Positions 27,069 through 35,365 of a stretch of DNA of 64,000 bases are shown in pieces. The stretch's first letter is position 1. The number at the start of each line of letters is the position of its first letter. The translations under genes and the position numbers were made by a program. The stretch is from Martelella radicis (GTDB lineage Bacteria > Pseudomonadota > Alphaproteobacteria > Rhizobiales > Rhizobiaceae): the NCBI RefSeq assembly GCF_014196625.1, contig NZ_JACIDZ010000007.1:1-64000 (forward strand). Reading direction: 5' to 3'. The notes under the pieces were generated by a model. It made no database searches. It had not been told where the DNA came from and saw only the letters and a program-made list of their open reading frames with translations.

Positions 27069-28490
27069 TTATTTCGCGTCCGGCCAGGCCGTCTCGTCGG
27101 TGTCGAGATCCGGGAACTTCTTCGGGTCGAAGATCGGACGCTTGATCCCGGCTGCAAGCTGCGAACGGAAGTCGTTGATCAGCCTGAGCGCGATCGGGAA
27201 CAGCATCATCATCGCCAGCAGGTTGACCACCGCGAGGATGCCCATCATCGGATCGGAGAAGTTGAAGACCGCCGTGGCGCCGGGCGCCACCGCGCCGACG
27301 AAGACGATCGCGACGATCGCGATCCTGAGGATATGCACCGCGCTCGGCTTTTCCGTCATGAAGGCAAGCGCGTTCTCGCCGAGATAGTAGTTGTAGATGA
27401 TCGACGAGAACGAGAACAGGAAGATCGCCACGGTCAGGTAATACTGCGCCCAGCTACCGACATGGTCGACCATGCTCTGCTGGGTCAGGATAACGCCGTC
27501 GACATCGGCCTGGCCCGGCTGGTAGACGTCGCCGAGAAGGATGACGAAAGCCGTGCACGAGCAGATGATCATCGTGTCGATGAACACCGAAAAGCTCTGC
27601 GTGATACCCTGGCTGACCGGATGGCGCACATAGGCCGTGGCGGCGACGTTTGGCGCGGAGCCGAGACCGGCTTCGTTCGAAAACAGGCCACGGCGAAGGC
27701 CGTTGGCAACCGCTGCCCCGACGCCGCCGGCAACCGCCTCGCGGAACCCGAGAGCGTTGGCGACGATGTCCCAGATGACGGCCGGAAGCGCGGTGATGTT
27801 CATCAGGATGATCACCACGGCCATGGCGATATAGCCGAAAGCCATGATCGGAACGATGACATCGGACGCCTTGGCGATGCGATGGATGCCGCCGTAAACG
27901 ATGAAGCCGGTGGCAGCCGCCAGCACGATGCCCGTCGCGTAACGCGGAACGCCGAGACTGTCAGCGGCAGCACCGGCCACCGTATTACCCTGGAAGGCGT
28001 TGAACCCGATGGCAAAGGAGGCGATCAGGCAGACGGCGTAGATGACCGCCAGCCAGCGATAGTTTTCGCCGAGCCCGTGGATGATGGCGCGCGCGGGACC
28101 GCCGCGATAGTCCCCTTCGCCGGTCGTGCGCTTGAACGCCTGCGCGAGCGTGGCCTCGATCAGGCCGGAACACATGCCGACAAGCGCGATGGCCCACATC
28201 CAGAACACCGCGCCCGGTCCGCCGGCCGTGATCGCCACGGCGACGCCGGCGATATTGCCGCCGCCGACACGTCCGCCGACGGAAACGAAAAGCGCCTCGC
28301 GGGCGCTGATCTTCGACGGATCGCCATCCTCATCGCCCCACAACACGCCGAACATGCGCTTGAAGAAGCGGAACTGCACGAAGCCGCTGGCGATGGTGAA
28401 AAACACGCCGAGCACGACGAGGAAGGGCACGAGCGCCCAACCCCAGGTCAGGTCATTGATATAGTTGAAAAGCGAATCGAAGAACTGCAA
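27069..28490 (-). CDS. Sodium:alanine/glycine symporter (AGCS family)
   Basis: A 473-residue inner-membrane symporter with about eleven helices. The family signature GGRVGGGNIAGVAVAITAGG occurs at about residues 72-91, and GLRRGLFSNEAGLGSAPN is the second conserved loop. It takes up alanine or glycine with sodium. The start at 28490 follows the consensus N-terminus. A leader with two hairpins precedes it and a strong terminator follows. Confidence 0.94.
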   Translation of the reverse strand: MQFFDSLFNYINDLTWGWALVPFLVVLGVFFTIASGFVQFRFFKRMFGVLWGDEDGDPSKISAREALFVSVGGRVGGGNIAGVAVAITAGGPGAVFWMWAIALVGMCSGLIEATLAQAFKRTTGEGDYRGGPARAIIHGLGENYRWLAVIYAVCLIASFAIGFNAFQGNTVAGAAADSLGVPRYATGIVLAAATGFIVYGGIHRIAKASDVIVPIMAFGYIAMAVVIILMNITALPAVIWDIVANALGFREAVAGGVGAAVANGLRRGLFSNEAGLGSAPNVAATAYVRHPVSQGITQSFSVFIDTMIICSCTAFVILLGDVYQPGQADVDGVILTQQSMVDHVGSWAQYYLTVAIFLFSFSSIIYNYYLGENALAFMTEKPSAVHILRIAIVAIVFVGAVAPGATAVFNFSDPMMGILAVVNLLAMMMLFPIALRLINDFRSQLAAGIKRPIFDPKKFPDLDTDETAWPDAK

Positions 28491-28514
28491 TTCATGTCCC
28501 CTTGTTTTCCGAAA

Positions 28515-28604
28515 TGCACGAAGTGACGCCCGTGCAGAATCCGCACGATCCGATTTCCTCGAGCCCCCACCCGGAAACAGGCAAAATCTCGTCTCGTTTT
28601 GCCT
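28515..28604 (-). promoter_or_regulatory. Structured leader of the symporter gene
   Basis: Two hairpins lie upstream of the start codon on the minus strand: AGGCAAAA (28579-28586) with TTTTGCCT (28597-28604), and TGCACG (28515-28520) with CGTGCA (28531-28536). I looked for the conserved core of a glycine riboswitch and did not find it, so the function is open. Confidence 0.4.
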
Positions 28605-28685
28605 TTATTTACAAGAGCGTAGATTCGAACCGCAATTTCAGCAAGCACTGATAGGCCCGCAAACGGCTTTTTGTGCCTTTGCACC

Positions 28686-28721
28686 AAAAAAGGCGCGCCA
28701 CGTTCTTACACACGGCGCGCC
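28686..28721 (-). terminator. Terminator of the luciferase-like monooxygenase gene
   Basis: GGCGCGCC at 28692-28699 and again at 28714-28721 form a stem around a 14-base loop. On the minus strand TTTTTTGG follows immediately. It lies 30 bases past the stop codon. Confidence 0.8.
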
Positions 28722-28751
28722 ACGGTGTTCGGAAGATGCCGGCGTGCTTCG

Positions 28752-29774
28752 TCAGCGCCAGCCAAGACCCGGCGCGACATATTTCAGGATCGCCTCGATG
28801 ACATGGGCGTTATAGGCAACGCCGAGCTGGTTCGGCACGGTTAGAAGCAGCGTATCGGCCTCGGCGATCGCCTCGTCGCCCTTCAACTGCTCGATCAGCC
28901 GGTCGGGCTCGGCGGCATATGAGCGACCGAAGACGGCGCGGGTCTTCTCGTCAAGATAGCCGATCGTGTCCTGCTCGTTGCCGCCACGCCCGAAATAGGC
29001 GCGGTCCATGTCGCTGACGAGCGCGAAGATGGAACGGCTGACGGAGACGCGCGGTTCGAAGTCATGGCCGGCTTCTTTCCAGGCGGCGCGGAAGGCGCGA
29101 ATCTGGTCGGCCTGCTGCTTGTGCAGCGGCTCGCCGGTCTCATCGAATTTCAGCGTCGAGCTCTGCAGGTTCATGCCGAGCCGGGCTGCCCATTCGGCCG
29201 TCGCGTTGGTGGCCGAGCCCCACCAGATGCGCTTGCGGAGGCCTTCCGAATGCGGCTCGATGCGCAGAAGGCCGGGAGGATTGGGAAACATCGGGCGCGG
29301 ATTGGGTTGAGCAAATCCCTTGCCCTTGAGCCTGTCGAGAAAAACCTCCGTATGGCGGCGCGCCATCGCCGCATCGTCCTCGCCCTCCTGCGGGATATGT
29401 CCGAAATGCCGCCAGCCATCGATCACCTGTTCGGGCGAGCCGCGCGAGATGCCGAGCTGCAGGCGTCCGCCCGCGATCAGGTCGGCAGCACCCGCATCCT
29501 CGACCATATAGGCCGGGTTCTCATAGCGCATGTCGATCACGCCCGTGCCGATCTCGATCCGGCTGGTCCTGGCGCCGATCGCGGCGAGCAGAGGAAACGG
29601 CGAGGCGAGCTGGCGGGCGAAATGATGGACGCGGAAATAGGCGCCGTCCGCGCCAAGTTCCTCAGCGGCCACGGCAAGGTCGATCGACTGGAGCAGCGCA
29701 TCCTCCGCCGAACGCGTGCCCGACTGCGGCGATGGGGTCCAGTGACCGAAGGACAGAAATCCTATTTTCTTCAT
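28752..29774 (-). CDS. LLM class (luciferase-like) flavin-dependent monooxygenase
   Basis: A 340-residue TIM-barrel flavoprotein of the bacterial luciferase family. The N-terminus MKKIGFLSFGHW and IEIGTGVIDMRYENPAYMVEDAGAAD are typical, with GGRLQLGISRGSP as the conserved phosphate-binding turn. It would use FMNH2 and oxygen; the substrate is unknown. The start at 29774 is chosen because the conserved first strand begins there. It is monocistronic, with its own terminator. Confidence 0.9.
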   Translation of the reverse strand: MKKIGFLSFGHWTPSPQSGTRSAEDALLQSIDLAVAAEELGADGAYFRVHHFARQLASPFPLLAAIGARTSRIEIGTGVIDMRYENPAYMVEDAGAADLIAGGRLQLGISRGSPEQVIDGWRHFGHIPQEGEDDAAMARRHTEVFLDRLKGKGFAQPNPRPMFPNPPGLLRIEPHSEGLRKRIWWGSATNATAEWAARLGMNLQSSTLKFDETGEPLHKQQADQIRAFRAAWKEAGHDFEPRVSVSRSIFALVSDMDRAYFGRGGNEQDTIGYLDEKTRAVFGRSYAAEPDRLIEQLKGDEAIAEADTLLLTVPNQLGVAYNAHVIEAILKYVAPGLGWR

Positions 29775-29925
29775 GATACGCGAACCTTCCATAGGCGGGC
29801 GAACCCGGCAATTGAGAGCGCACCTGTTGCGGTGCCTGTTGCCCGTTATGTGCACCCGGCAGCGTCCGTGTTCAATTCGTCATGCGATGAACACTGTGTC
29901 GTCCCGACAATTACCGGCTTCAAAC

Positions 29926-29953
29926 GCAAAACGGCCCGCCGGGAAGCGGGCCA
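29926..29953 (-). terminator. Terminator downstream of the rpsU-hypothetical pair
   Basis: GGCCCGC (29933-29939) pairs with GCGGGCC (29946-29952). On the minus strand GTTTTGCGTTT follows. It lies 26 bases past the stop of the 70-residue gene. Confidence 0.8.
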
Positions 29954-29978
29954 TTTGAAAGGGACGAGATCGACCGCA

Positions 29979-30191
29979 TCAGGCGGTTCGTTTTGTCTTT
30001 TTCTTCTTCGGTGCGGGCACGGGCTCGGTCGCTTCGCGCTCCAGCCGCAGGCGCCTGAGGCGCTCGGTCTTGGACTGCAATTGCGTCGCCTCTTCCGCGA
30101 TGATCGCTCGCGCCGTCCGATCGGTGATCGAGGCCTTGTCGGAAGCCGACATCCGGCCAGGCTTGAAGAATTCATCTTTGGTTGCGGTCAT
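29979..30191 (-). CDS. Small basic conserved hypothetical protein downstream of rpsU
   Basis: I do not recognise a function. The 70-residue protein has a predicted helical, charged core (residues about 18-52, rich in Arg, Glu and Ala) and a lysine-rich end (PKKKKTKRTA). No signal peptide or membrane segment. It has a good GGAG ribosome site at 30201. It follows rpsU on the same strand by 65 bases and ends at a clear terminator, so it is probably expressed with the ribosomal protein. Confidence 0.7.
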   Translation of the reverse strand: MTATKDEFFKPGRMSASDKASITDRTARAIIAEEATQLQSKTERLRRLRLEREATEPVPAPKKKKTKRTA

Positions 30192-30256
30192 GCACGGTCT
30201 CCTTCACGTGGAGAAATAGCGGGCCGGCAGCCTGAGCGGCTGCCCGTTTCAAGCCC

Positions 30257-30481
30257 TTACCGCTTTTTGCGCGACGGGACGAGACCCTCGCGCTGAAGCT
30301 GCTTGCGCTTCAACTTGCGCAGGCGGCGTACGGCCTCGCCCGCTTCACGGTTACGCTTTTCCGAAGGCTTCTCGTAAGAACGACGCGCACGCATCTCGCG
30401 AAAGATGCCTTCGCGCTGCATTTTCTTCTTCAGGACGCGAAGCGCCTGATCGACATTGTTATCTCTTACCAGTACCTGCAA
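30257..30481 (-). CDS. rpsU: 30S ribosomal protein S21, TTG start
   Basis: A 74-residue bS21 protein ([18 protein letters not shown] start, basic C-terminus). It assists base-pairing between the anti-Shine-Dalgarno end of 16S rRNA and mRNA. The reading frame begins with TTG at 30481, with AAGGAGG five bases before it. There is no ATG or GTG that would preserve the conserved N-terminus. S21 copies in rhizobia often respond to cold, and here the gene lies just downstream of cspA with only a terminator between. Confidence 0.93.
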   Translation of the reverse strand: MQVLVRDNNVDQALRVLKKKMQREGIFREMRARRSYEKPSEKRNREAGEAVRRLRKLKRKQLQREGLVPSRKKR

Positions 30482-30560
30482 GAAAACCTCCTTGTTCCTG
30501 TTTCATTTTATCCGCCCGTCCCCCGCGCATGCCCGTAACCGGGCGCGCAGGAGCAAGGCG

Positions 30561-30590
30561 AAAACAAAAAGGCCGGGAAATGACCCGACC
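30561..30590 (-). terminator. Terminator of the cspA transcript
   Basis: On the minus strand GGTCGGG (30590-30584) pairs with CCCGGCC (30577-30571), including one G-U pair, and is followed by TTTTTGTTTT. It closes a 3' region of about 140 bases after the cspA stop. Confidence 0.85.
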
Positions 30591-30598
30591 TCCTCTGT

Positions 30599-30630
30599 TG
30601 TCACTGCCAGTACATCCGTGGTCAGCGACA
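30599..30630 (-). ncRNA. Structured 3'-region element, copy 2
   Basis: On the minus strand the 21-base repeat (30624-30604) folds as CTG/CAG and CCA/TGG pairs with one bulged A and a 9-base loop CGGATGTAC. The flanks extend the stem by a G-U pair and GTC/GAC. Compared with copy 1, the outer pairs differ but pairing is kept, which supports a real RNA structure on this strand. Confidence 0.6.
30604..30624. repeat. 21-base direct repeat, first unit
   Basis: A perfect 21-base direct repeat starting CTGCCAGTACATCC is present here and at 30690-30710, 86 bases apart. Both units lie between the cspA stop codon and its terminator. Confidence 0.95.
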
Positions 30631-30684
30631 GCGATGACAAATTACATCGGGCTTGAAACGACGAATAATTTTCGTCTTGCACGA

Positions 30685-30716
30685 TCCGGCTGCCAGTACA
30701 TCCGTGGTCAACCGGG
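30685..30716 (-). ncRNA. Structured 3'-region element, copy 1
   Basis: The same bulged stem and CGGATGTAC loop as copy 2, here closed by CCGG/CCGG and a U-G pair. It begins about 12 bases after the cspA stop. Between the copies a third hairpin pairs GACGAA with TTCGTC (about 30661-30677). The loops contain GTAC, which is self-complementary, so the two copies could kiss. Whether this is part of the cspA mRNA or a separate small RNA cannot be told. Confidence 0.6.
30690..30710. repeat. 21-base direct repeat, second unit
   Basis: Identical to 30604-30624. The bases immediately flanking the two units differ. Confidence 0.95.
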
Positions 30717-30727
30717 AAAGCAAATCA

Positions 30728-30937
30728 TCAAGCCGCCTGAAGGTTGTCGGCCGCGCTCTTTCCAGAGCGATTGTCGCGGACAATGTCGTAACGAAGCTTC
30801 TGCCCGTCATTCAGCGACTGCATACCAGCGCGCTCCACGGCAGAAATATGCACAAACACGTCCGTGCTGCCATCATCAGGCTGGATAAAGCCAAAGCCCT
30901 TGGTGGCATTGAACCATTTGACGGTGCCATTATTCAT
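30728..30937 (-). CDS. cspA: Cold shock protein (CspA family)
   Basis: A 69-residue single cold-shock domain with RNP1 KGFGFI (about residues 13-18) and RNP2 VFVHI (27-31). It binds single-stranded RNA and DNA and acts as an RNA chaperone. The ATG at 30937 has AAAGGAAA upstream. The 3' region is unusually long and structured (two repeat stem-loops) before a strong terminator, and rpsU follows on the same strand. Confidence 0.95.
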   Translation of the reverse strand: MNNGTVKWFNATKGFGFIQPDDGSTDVFVHISAVERAGMQSLNDGQKLRYDIVRDNRSGKSAADNLQAA

Positions 30938-31337
30938 AACGATTTCCTTTCAAACGTCGTGACTTCCGCAATACCTCGCGGAATTAGATCGATTTTGAGA
31001 GGAAATCAGACGGAGCCATAAGGCTCTCGGACAACGTCGCAAGCAATGGTCGATGACGCTGATATAGGCGCTTGCCTGCCATATTGCAATGGCAGAGGCG
31101 GAATTAACCCATTTGGCGCGGACGGCCTCTTGCTCCGGCACACGCCTTTTCGCGATCCGGTTCCGCAGAAAACATCACATGATAGCATAAGGATCATATA
31201 TACAGACGCTAACCTTTCTGCCCGCGGAGACAGGCGAATAGGCCTTATTCGATCAGCCCAAAAGGCTTCCGCGATTGTAACGAAAACGATTTTCGGCTAT
31301 CGCCCCACAATGATCTCAGCAACTGAAGACCGCCCCG
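30938..31337. promoter_or_regulatory. Divergent region between cspA and the AsmA gene
   Basis: No gene is supported. Two hairpins stand out: GAGCC (31013-31017) with GGCTC (31022-31026), and CTGCCA (31076-31081) with TGGCAG (31090-31095). The first may lie in the cspA 5' untranslated region, as cold-shock genes often have long structured leaders. The rightward AsmA promoter is not obvious. Confidence 0.4.
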
Positions 31338-33152
31338 ATGAGAAAACCTGAAAGTTCAAAGCGTCCCGGAAGGCGCATGGGGCGCCCGCTTCGCATCTCT
31401 CTGGCTATCGTCCTGCTGGCGGGCGTGATGGTCTATTATCTGGTCCCCTTCGTCATCACGCCGCAATCCTTGGCGGACGATCTGGAGGCGGATCTTTCCA
31501 GTTGGCTCGGCGCGCCGGCCTCCATCAGCGGAGATGTCGATATCAGCTACTGGCCCAGGCCCCGGGTCTCCGCTACCGCCGTTTCCGTTGCCCGGCCTGA
31601 CGGTGCGGGACCGCTGATCTATGGCAACAGTTCCCGCCTGGTCGCCAATTTCGGCTTTCTCGGCGCGCTTGCCGGCAACCCCTCTTTCGCAGACATCAAA
31701 CTCGACGGTGCGGTGATCATCTTCGAGCAACCGGACGCGCCCAAGGGGCCGCCGGCGAACGCGCTCGCGCGCGAGATCGCCGCGATCGACGGCGAAGAGA
31801 GGACGCCCGGACGCACCGAAGGCCCGGGAACGCTTTCGGTCACTAACAGCACGCTCGGCTTTGCTTCAGACGGCGAGACCCGCATCGTCAAGGGCGTCAA
31901 TGCCGAACTGGATTGGCCGACCCTGTCCGGCAAGGTCCGTCTTTCCGGCTCGGCGATCCTCGCCGAACGCGCCACGCAGTTTTCACTCGAGGCTGGCGAG
32001 GCCGCGGCCATGATTGCCGGAGGGCCTTCGCCAATCAATCTGAACCTTTCAAGCGAAACCGCGAACATCCGCTTCGATGGCACCGCGTCCAGAAGCCGGC
32101 CCTATCTGCTGGACGGTACATTCTCGCTTTCCACCGGCGCGCTGCAGGAACTGATGGCGAAGATGGGAGTCGAATCAAGCCTTCTGCGCGATGTCGACAG
32201 CGCATCCCTGAACGGCAAGGTCTCGCGCAGCGGCGGTTCGCTTCGGTTTTCCCCGGTGGAACTGACTATCGGAGCCGCCAAGGGCAACGGCGTTCTAGAC
32301 ATCGTCCCCTCGTCGCCCGACGGACCGGTCGAGATTTCCGCGACCATGGCACTTCAGGAAGTGTCTCTGCTGGATGCGCAGTCTTCCCTGCCGGCCTGGA
32401 TCGACGCGGTCGCTCCGGTCCCTGAGGGCGGCGCGACCGACGCTCTGCCTCTGCCAGACCTCGACCTGCGCGTCTCGGCGGGCACGGTGAAGCTCTCGGA
32501 CCTGACGCTTCGCGATGTCGCGGCCAGCATCATCCGCACCGGTGCGCAGACAAGTTTCGACATTGCCGACAGCCGGTTGGACGACGGCTCTCTCTTTGCC
32601 CATCTGGCCGTGCGCAATGACGGCACTGCGAATGTCCGCATGAATGTGGAAAATGTCCGCTCCGGCCCGTTGTTCAAGCAATTGGGTTTCAGCGTGCCCA
32701 TTCAAAGCGACCAGTTCAGCCTCGAAATGTCCTATGAGGCTCGGTTGCCGCTCAGCGAAGACGGACGGGATGGCCTGAACGGGCGGTTCCGCTTTTCCGG
32801 GCGCGTCGGCAATCTCACCTGGCTCGATCTCGGCGACATCCTGCAATCCGCAGCAGCAAGCGAAAACTTCGCCTTTTCGCCTCTGAAGCGCGAGCCCTTC
32901 TCATTCGCGTCGATCTCGGGCGAGGGCAGCCTTGCGGGCACGACGATCCGTCTCGATTCGCTGGTCATGGAAACGGCAGGCGGGCGGGTCCGTCTTTCAG
33001 GCGACATTGATCTTGGCAACGGACAGATTGAAGCCCTGCTGACGAGCTGGAGTCGCGGCGAGGGAACCGAGCCTGTCTCCGTCAGGATCAGCGGCAACGC
33101 ACTTGCCGCTCTGGCGCGCCGCGTGGACACGCCGTCCGAACTGCTCGAATAA
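31338..33152 (+). CDS. AsmA family envelope protein
   Basis: A 604-residue protein with a basic N-terminal tail and one membrane segment (about residues 19-42) that leaves the rest in the periplasm. AsmA signatures are the N-terminal region LADDLEADLSSWLGAPASIS followed by beta-rich repeats, and the C-terminal stretch GRVRLSGDIDLGNGQIEALL. AsmA-like proteins form lipid-transfer bridges or affect outer-membrane assembly. Length is typical of the shorter alphaproteobacterial members. It stands alone, convergent with an outer-membrane barrel gene. Confidence 0.85.
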   Translation: MRKPESSKRPGRRMGRPLRISLAIVLLAGVMVYYLVPFVITPQSLADDLEADLSSWLGAPASISGDVDISYWPRPRVSATAVSVARPDGAGPLIYGNSSRLVANFGFLGALAGNPSFADIKLDGAVIIFEQPDAPKGPPANALAREIAAIDGEERTPGRTEGPGTLSVTNSTLGFASDGETRIVKGVNAELDWPTLSGKVRLSGSAILAERATQFSLEAGEAAAMIAGGPSPINLNLSSETANIRFDGTASRSRPYLLDGTFSLSTGALQELMAKMGVESSLLRDVDSASLNGKVSRSGGSLRFSPVELTIGAAKGNGVLDIVPSSPDGPVEISATMALQEVSLLDAQSSLPAWIDAVAPVPEGGATDALPLPDLDLRVSAGTVKLSDLTLRDVAASIIRTGAQTSFDIADSRLDDGSLFAHLAVRNDGTANVRMNVENVRSGPLFKQLGFSVPIQSDQFSLEMSYEARLPLSEDGRDGLNGRFRFSGRVGNLTWLDLGDILQSAAASENFAFSPLKREPFSFASISGEGSLAGTTIRLDSLVMETAGGRVRLSGDIDLGNGQIEALLTSWSRGEGTEPVSVRISGNALAALARRVDTPSELLE

Positions 33153-33187
33153 CGGCGTCCGCCCCTCTCAGCACCGCGATGTGCAGC

Positions 33188-33214
33188 GGGGCGCAGGCCC
33201 GCCGCGCGCGCCCC
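33188..33214. other. GC-rich stem-loop between AsmA and barrel genes
   Basis: GGGGCGC (33188-33194) pairs with GCGCCCC (33208-33214). There is no clear T-run on either side; it may end both convergent transcripts weakly. Confidence 0.4.
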
Positions 33215-33239
33215 TTAAAGGCGAAAACGTCTACGCACA

Positions 33240-33893
33240 TCAGAACCGGTAGCGCAGTCCGATCTGGGCGACAGGATAGAACTTGTAATCCTTGGCCGCG
33301 TTGCGGAAATCATCGATGCTGTCCTGCAGGGGCTGATAGACGGAGCCTGACCAGCTTTCCTGAACATTGGGCGTGCCCATGTAGTAGGCGCCCAGCGAAA
33401 AATCGAAAGAAATCCGCTCGTTGAGGTCAGCGTCATAGCCAATCCCGAAATAGGGCTGAAAATCATATTCCGGCGTTACCTTGACCTGAGCCGTTTCGAC
33501 GACGTCAAGATAGGGATTGTACATCGAAAACGTGCCCTTGGCATTGTCGTCGGTGTAGCGCGCGCCGACCGATATCCGGAAGTCCGACTGATTGACGTAA
33601 TAGTCGAGCGTGGCACCGACAGTCAGCGCCTTGAAGGTGCCGTCGTAATCCGCCCCCTCATATGTGCCGGACGGCGCGTAGCTGAAGCCCGAGACCGTTC
33701 CACTGAAGCCGAAGCTCTCATTCAGCTTGTAGAAGCCCGAGAGCCCGATACCGAGCGTACCGACCGAAGGCTGGATCACCGGCTCCTGGGCGTTTGCCGC
33801 AGGAATGAAAGCGGCAAAGGCCGTCGCCGAGGCAAAGATGGAAAGAAGTTTTCTGCGCACGCCGTTGTTGTTATGAAGCATTCCGTATCCCAT
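33240..33893 (-). CDS. Outer-membrane beta-barrel protein
   Basis: A 217-residue exported protein. The signal peptide ends near AANAQ (about residue 35), followed by alternating amphipathic strands rich in Tyr and Gly and a C-terminal RYRF, ending in phenylalanine as needed for BAM recognition. Strand count suggests an eight-strand barrel of the OmpW/OmpA-like size class. I do not recognise the exact family. The start is uncertain: 33893 or 33881 (MLHNNN). Confidence 0.75.
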   Translation of the reverse strand: MGYGMLHNNNGVRRKLLSIFASATAFAAFIPAANAQEPVIQPSVGTLGIGLSGFYKLNESFGFSGTVSGFSYAPSGTYEGADYDGTFKALTVGATLDYYVNQSDFRISVGARYTDDNAKGTFSMYNPYLDVVETAQVKVTPEYDFQPYFGIGYDADLNERISFDFSLGAYYMGTPNVQESWSGSVYQPLQDSIDDFRNAAKDYKFYPVAQIGLRYRF

Positions 33894-34068
33894 TGAAGTG
33901 ACCCTGTTTCGCCGAGGCTAGGCGATCTTTGTTAAGCCTTTCTAATTTAACGGATTTGTAGTCATCAATCCGTGACAACGCTGCCATTTCCGATAAACCG
34001 GCGAATACCCGGTTTCGTGATCACTGTGATAATTTTGCAACTAGGGTCACTTGCTTCGGGCTCGTTCT

Positions 34069-34944
34069 TCAGCCGTCCGTCTCCGCTCTTTTCCCGGCGT
34101 AGAGCGCTGCCCTCGCCTTCATGAACTTCGCCAGCCGGTCGGCCACGCGCCGCACTTCGCGCCGATGCCGGTCGTCATCGTGAAGTACCAGCCATTGAGG
34201 ATGCCCCAATTCACCGATGACCGGCCCCGCCCGCACCAGGCGTTGATTGGTATCGCCGATGAAGCAGGGCAGGACGGCAACGCCGGCGCCCGCCTCGACG
34301 AGGTCGAGCATCGTCCGCGGACGGCTTGCCGTGAGGGCAATGGTCGCCGGCCGGGCCTGGTGCGGCCATCTGAGGTAGTCGGAGATCGCTTCCTCCCGGG
34401 TGACGGCGATCCAGCGTTCCCGCGCCAAGGGCGGCGCGTTCCTGGACCTGAAGGGCGCATAGGCGACGGAGCCGAGCCTCTGCGCCGCCAGATTGCTCTC
34501 TTCGGGTTCGAAGGAGCGGATGCCGATGTCGTTTTCCCGGTGCGCGAGGCTCGCTCGGGCTTCGCCGACAAGCAATTGCAGGCGGAACGGATCGTCCTCG
34601 CGACAGATCTCGCCGATATGCGCGGAAATCAGAAAGGCGTTCCAGGTGCCAAGCGCCAGGCGGACCAGTTGCGGCGCCGCCGCCTCGCCGCGCCAGTCAT
34701 CAATCCTGCGAAAGCTGCCGTCCGCGCCCGTCAGCAACGCGTTCAGGGTCTCGCCCTCCGGGGTCAGGCTATAGCCGCGCTGGCTGCGCACGAAAAGCGA
34801 GCGCCCGAGACGGTGTTCGAGATCGAGCATGTGCCGGCCGGCCGTGGCGGGGCTGATCGCCTGTTCCGCCGCCGCGCCGCTGAGCCCGCCATGGCGGATG
34901 ACGGAAAGGAAAAGCTGGTAGTAGGACCAGGGAATGTTTTTCAT
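34069..34944 (-). CDS. LysR family transcriptional regulator
   Basis: A 291-residue LTTR. The winged-helix domain is at residues about 1-62 (SGAAAEQAISPATAGRHMLDLEHRLG) and a periplasmic-binding-like effector domain occupies the rest (SRPRTMLDLVEAGAGVAVLP). I chose the ATG at 34944. An upstream TTG at 34986 would add 14 residues. No ribosome site is evident. There is no divergent metabolic gene to suggest a target; the next plus-strand gene is a small protein of unknown function. Confidence 0.85.
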   Translation of the reverse strand: MKNIPWSYYQLFLSVIRHGGLSGAAAEQAISPATAGRHMLDLEHRLGRSLFVRSQRGYSLTPEGETLNALLTGADGSFRRIDDWRGEAAAPQLVRLALGTWNAFLISAHIGEICREDDPFRLQLLVGEARASLAHRENDIGIRSFEPEESNLAAQRLGSVAYAPFRSRNAPPLARERWIAVTREEAISDYLRWPHQARPATIALTASRPRTMLDLVEAGAGVAVLPCFIGDTNQRLVRAGPVIGELGHPQWLVLHDDDRHRREVRRVADRLAKFMKARAALYAGKRAETDG

Positions 34945-35122
34945 CAATGAAAAATAGCCTGCATTCCTGCGGATATCAAAGGACAATTTTTATTCTTATA
35001 TTTCCAGCATGCCAAGAGGACGATGCCGGGCCGAGAAACCTCTGTTCCGGCATCACCGCAAAGAGAGCGCGATCATCGACCGGTCTTGAACGGCCGTCAC
35101 GTGATCGCCGGGAGTGACCGCC

Positions 35123-35365
35123 ATGACACGCAAATCCGTACCCGCAAGGCTGCTCAGCCTCTACTATCCGCAGGAAACCGGACCGCTTTCGGAAGATGAA
35201 TATTACGCACGGTTTTCCGATCCGCTGCCCGCTTCCTGGAGAAGGACGGGCCGCCTGATCGACCGTTTCGCCGGACGTGTTGCCGGGTTATTCAGATCGC
35301 ATCACCGGCCGCAACGCCCGAGGCCCAGGCCCACTGGAAATTGTAACCGCCCAGCCATCCGGTGA
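35123..35365 (+). CDS. Small basic hypothetical protein, overlapping convergently with a flavoprotein gene
   Basis: An 80-residue frame with a plausible ribosome site (GGGAG, 10 bases upstream). The first 60 residues are ordinary in composition (RLLSLYYPQETGPLSEDEYY), but the end is Arg/Pro-rich and lies in the 74 bases shared with the convergent flavoprotein gene. It may be a real small gene whose 3' end runs into its neighbour, or a chance frame. No function can be suggested. Confidence 0.4.
   Translation: MTRKSVPARLLSLYYPQETGPLSEDEYYARFSDPLPASWRRTGRLIDRFAGRVAGLFRSHHRPQRPRPRPTGNCNRPAIR

Noticed and set aside
25754-27145. A 463-codon plus-strand frame running through acr3 and past dsbB
   Set aside because: It is out of frame with acr3 and crosses the opposite-strand dsbB and DUF5993 genes. 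No domain is recognisable.
28491-28690. Glycine riboswitch upstream of the AGCS symporter gene
   Set aside because: Two hairpins exist but the conserved glycine-aptamer core bases are not visible.
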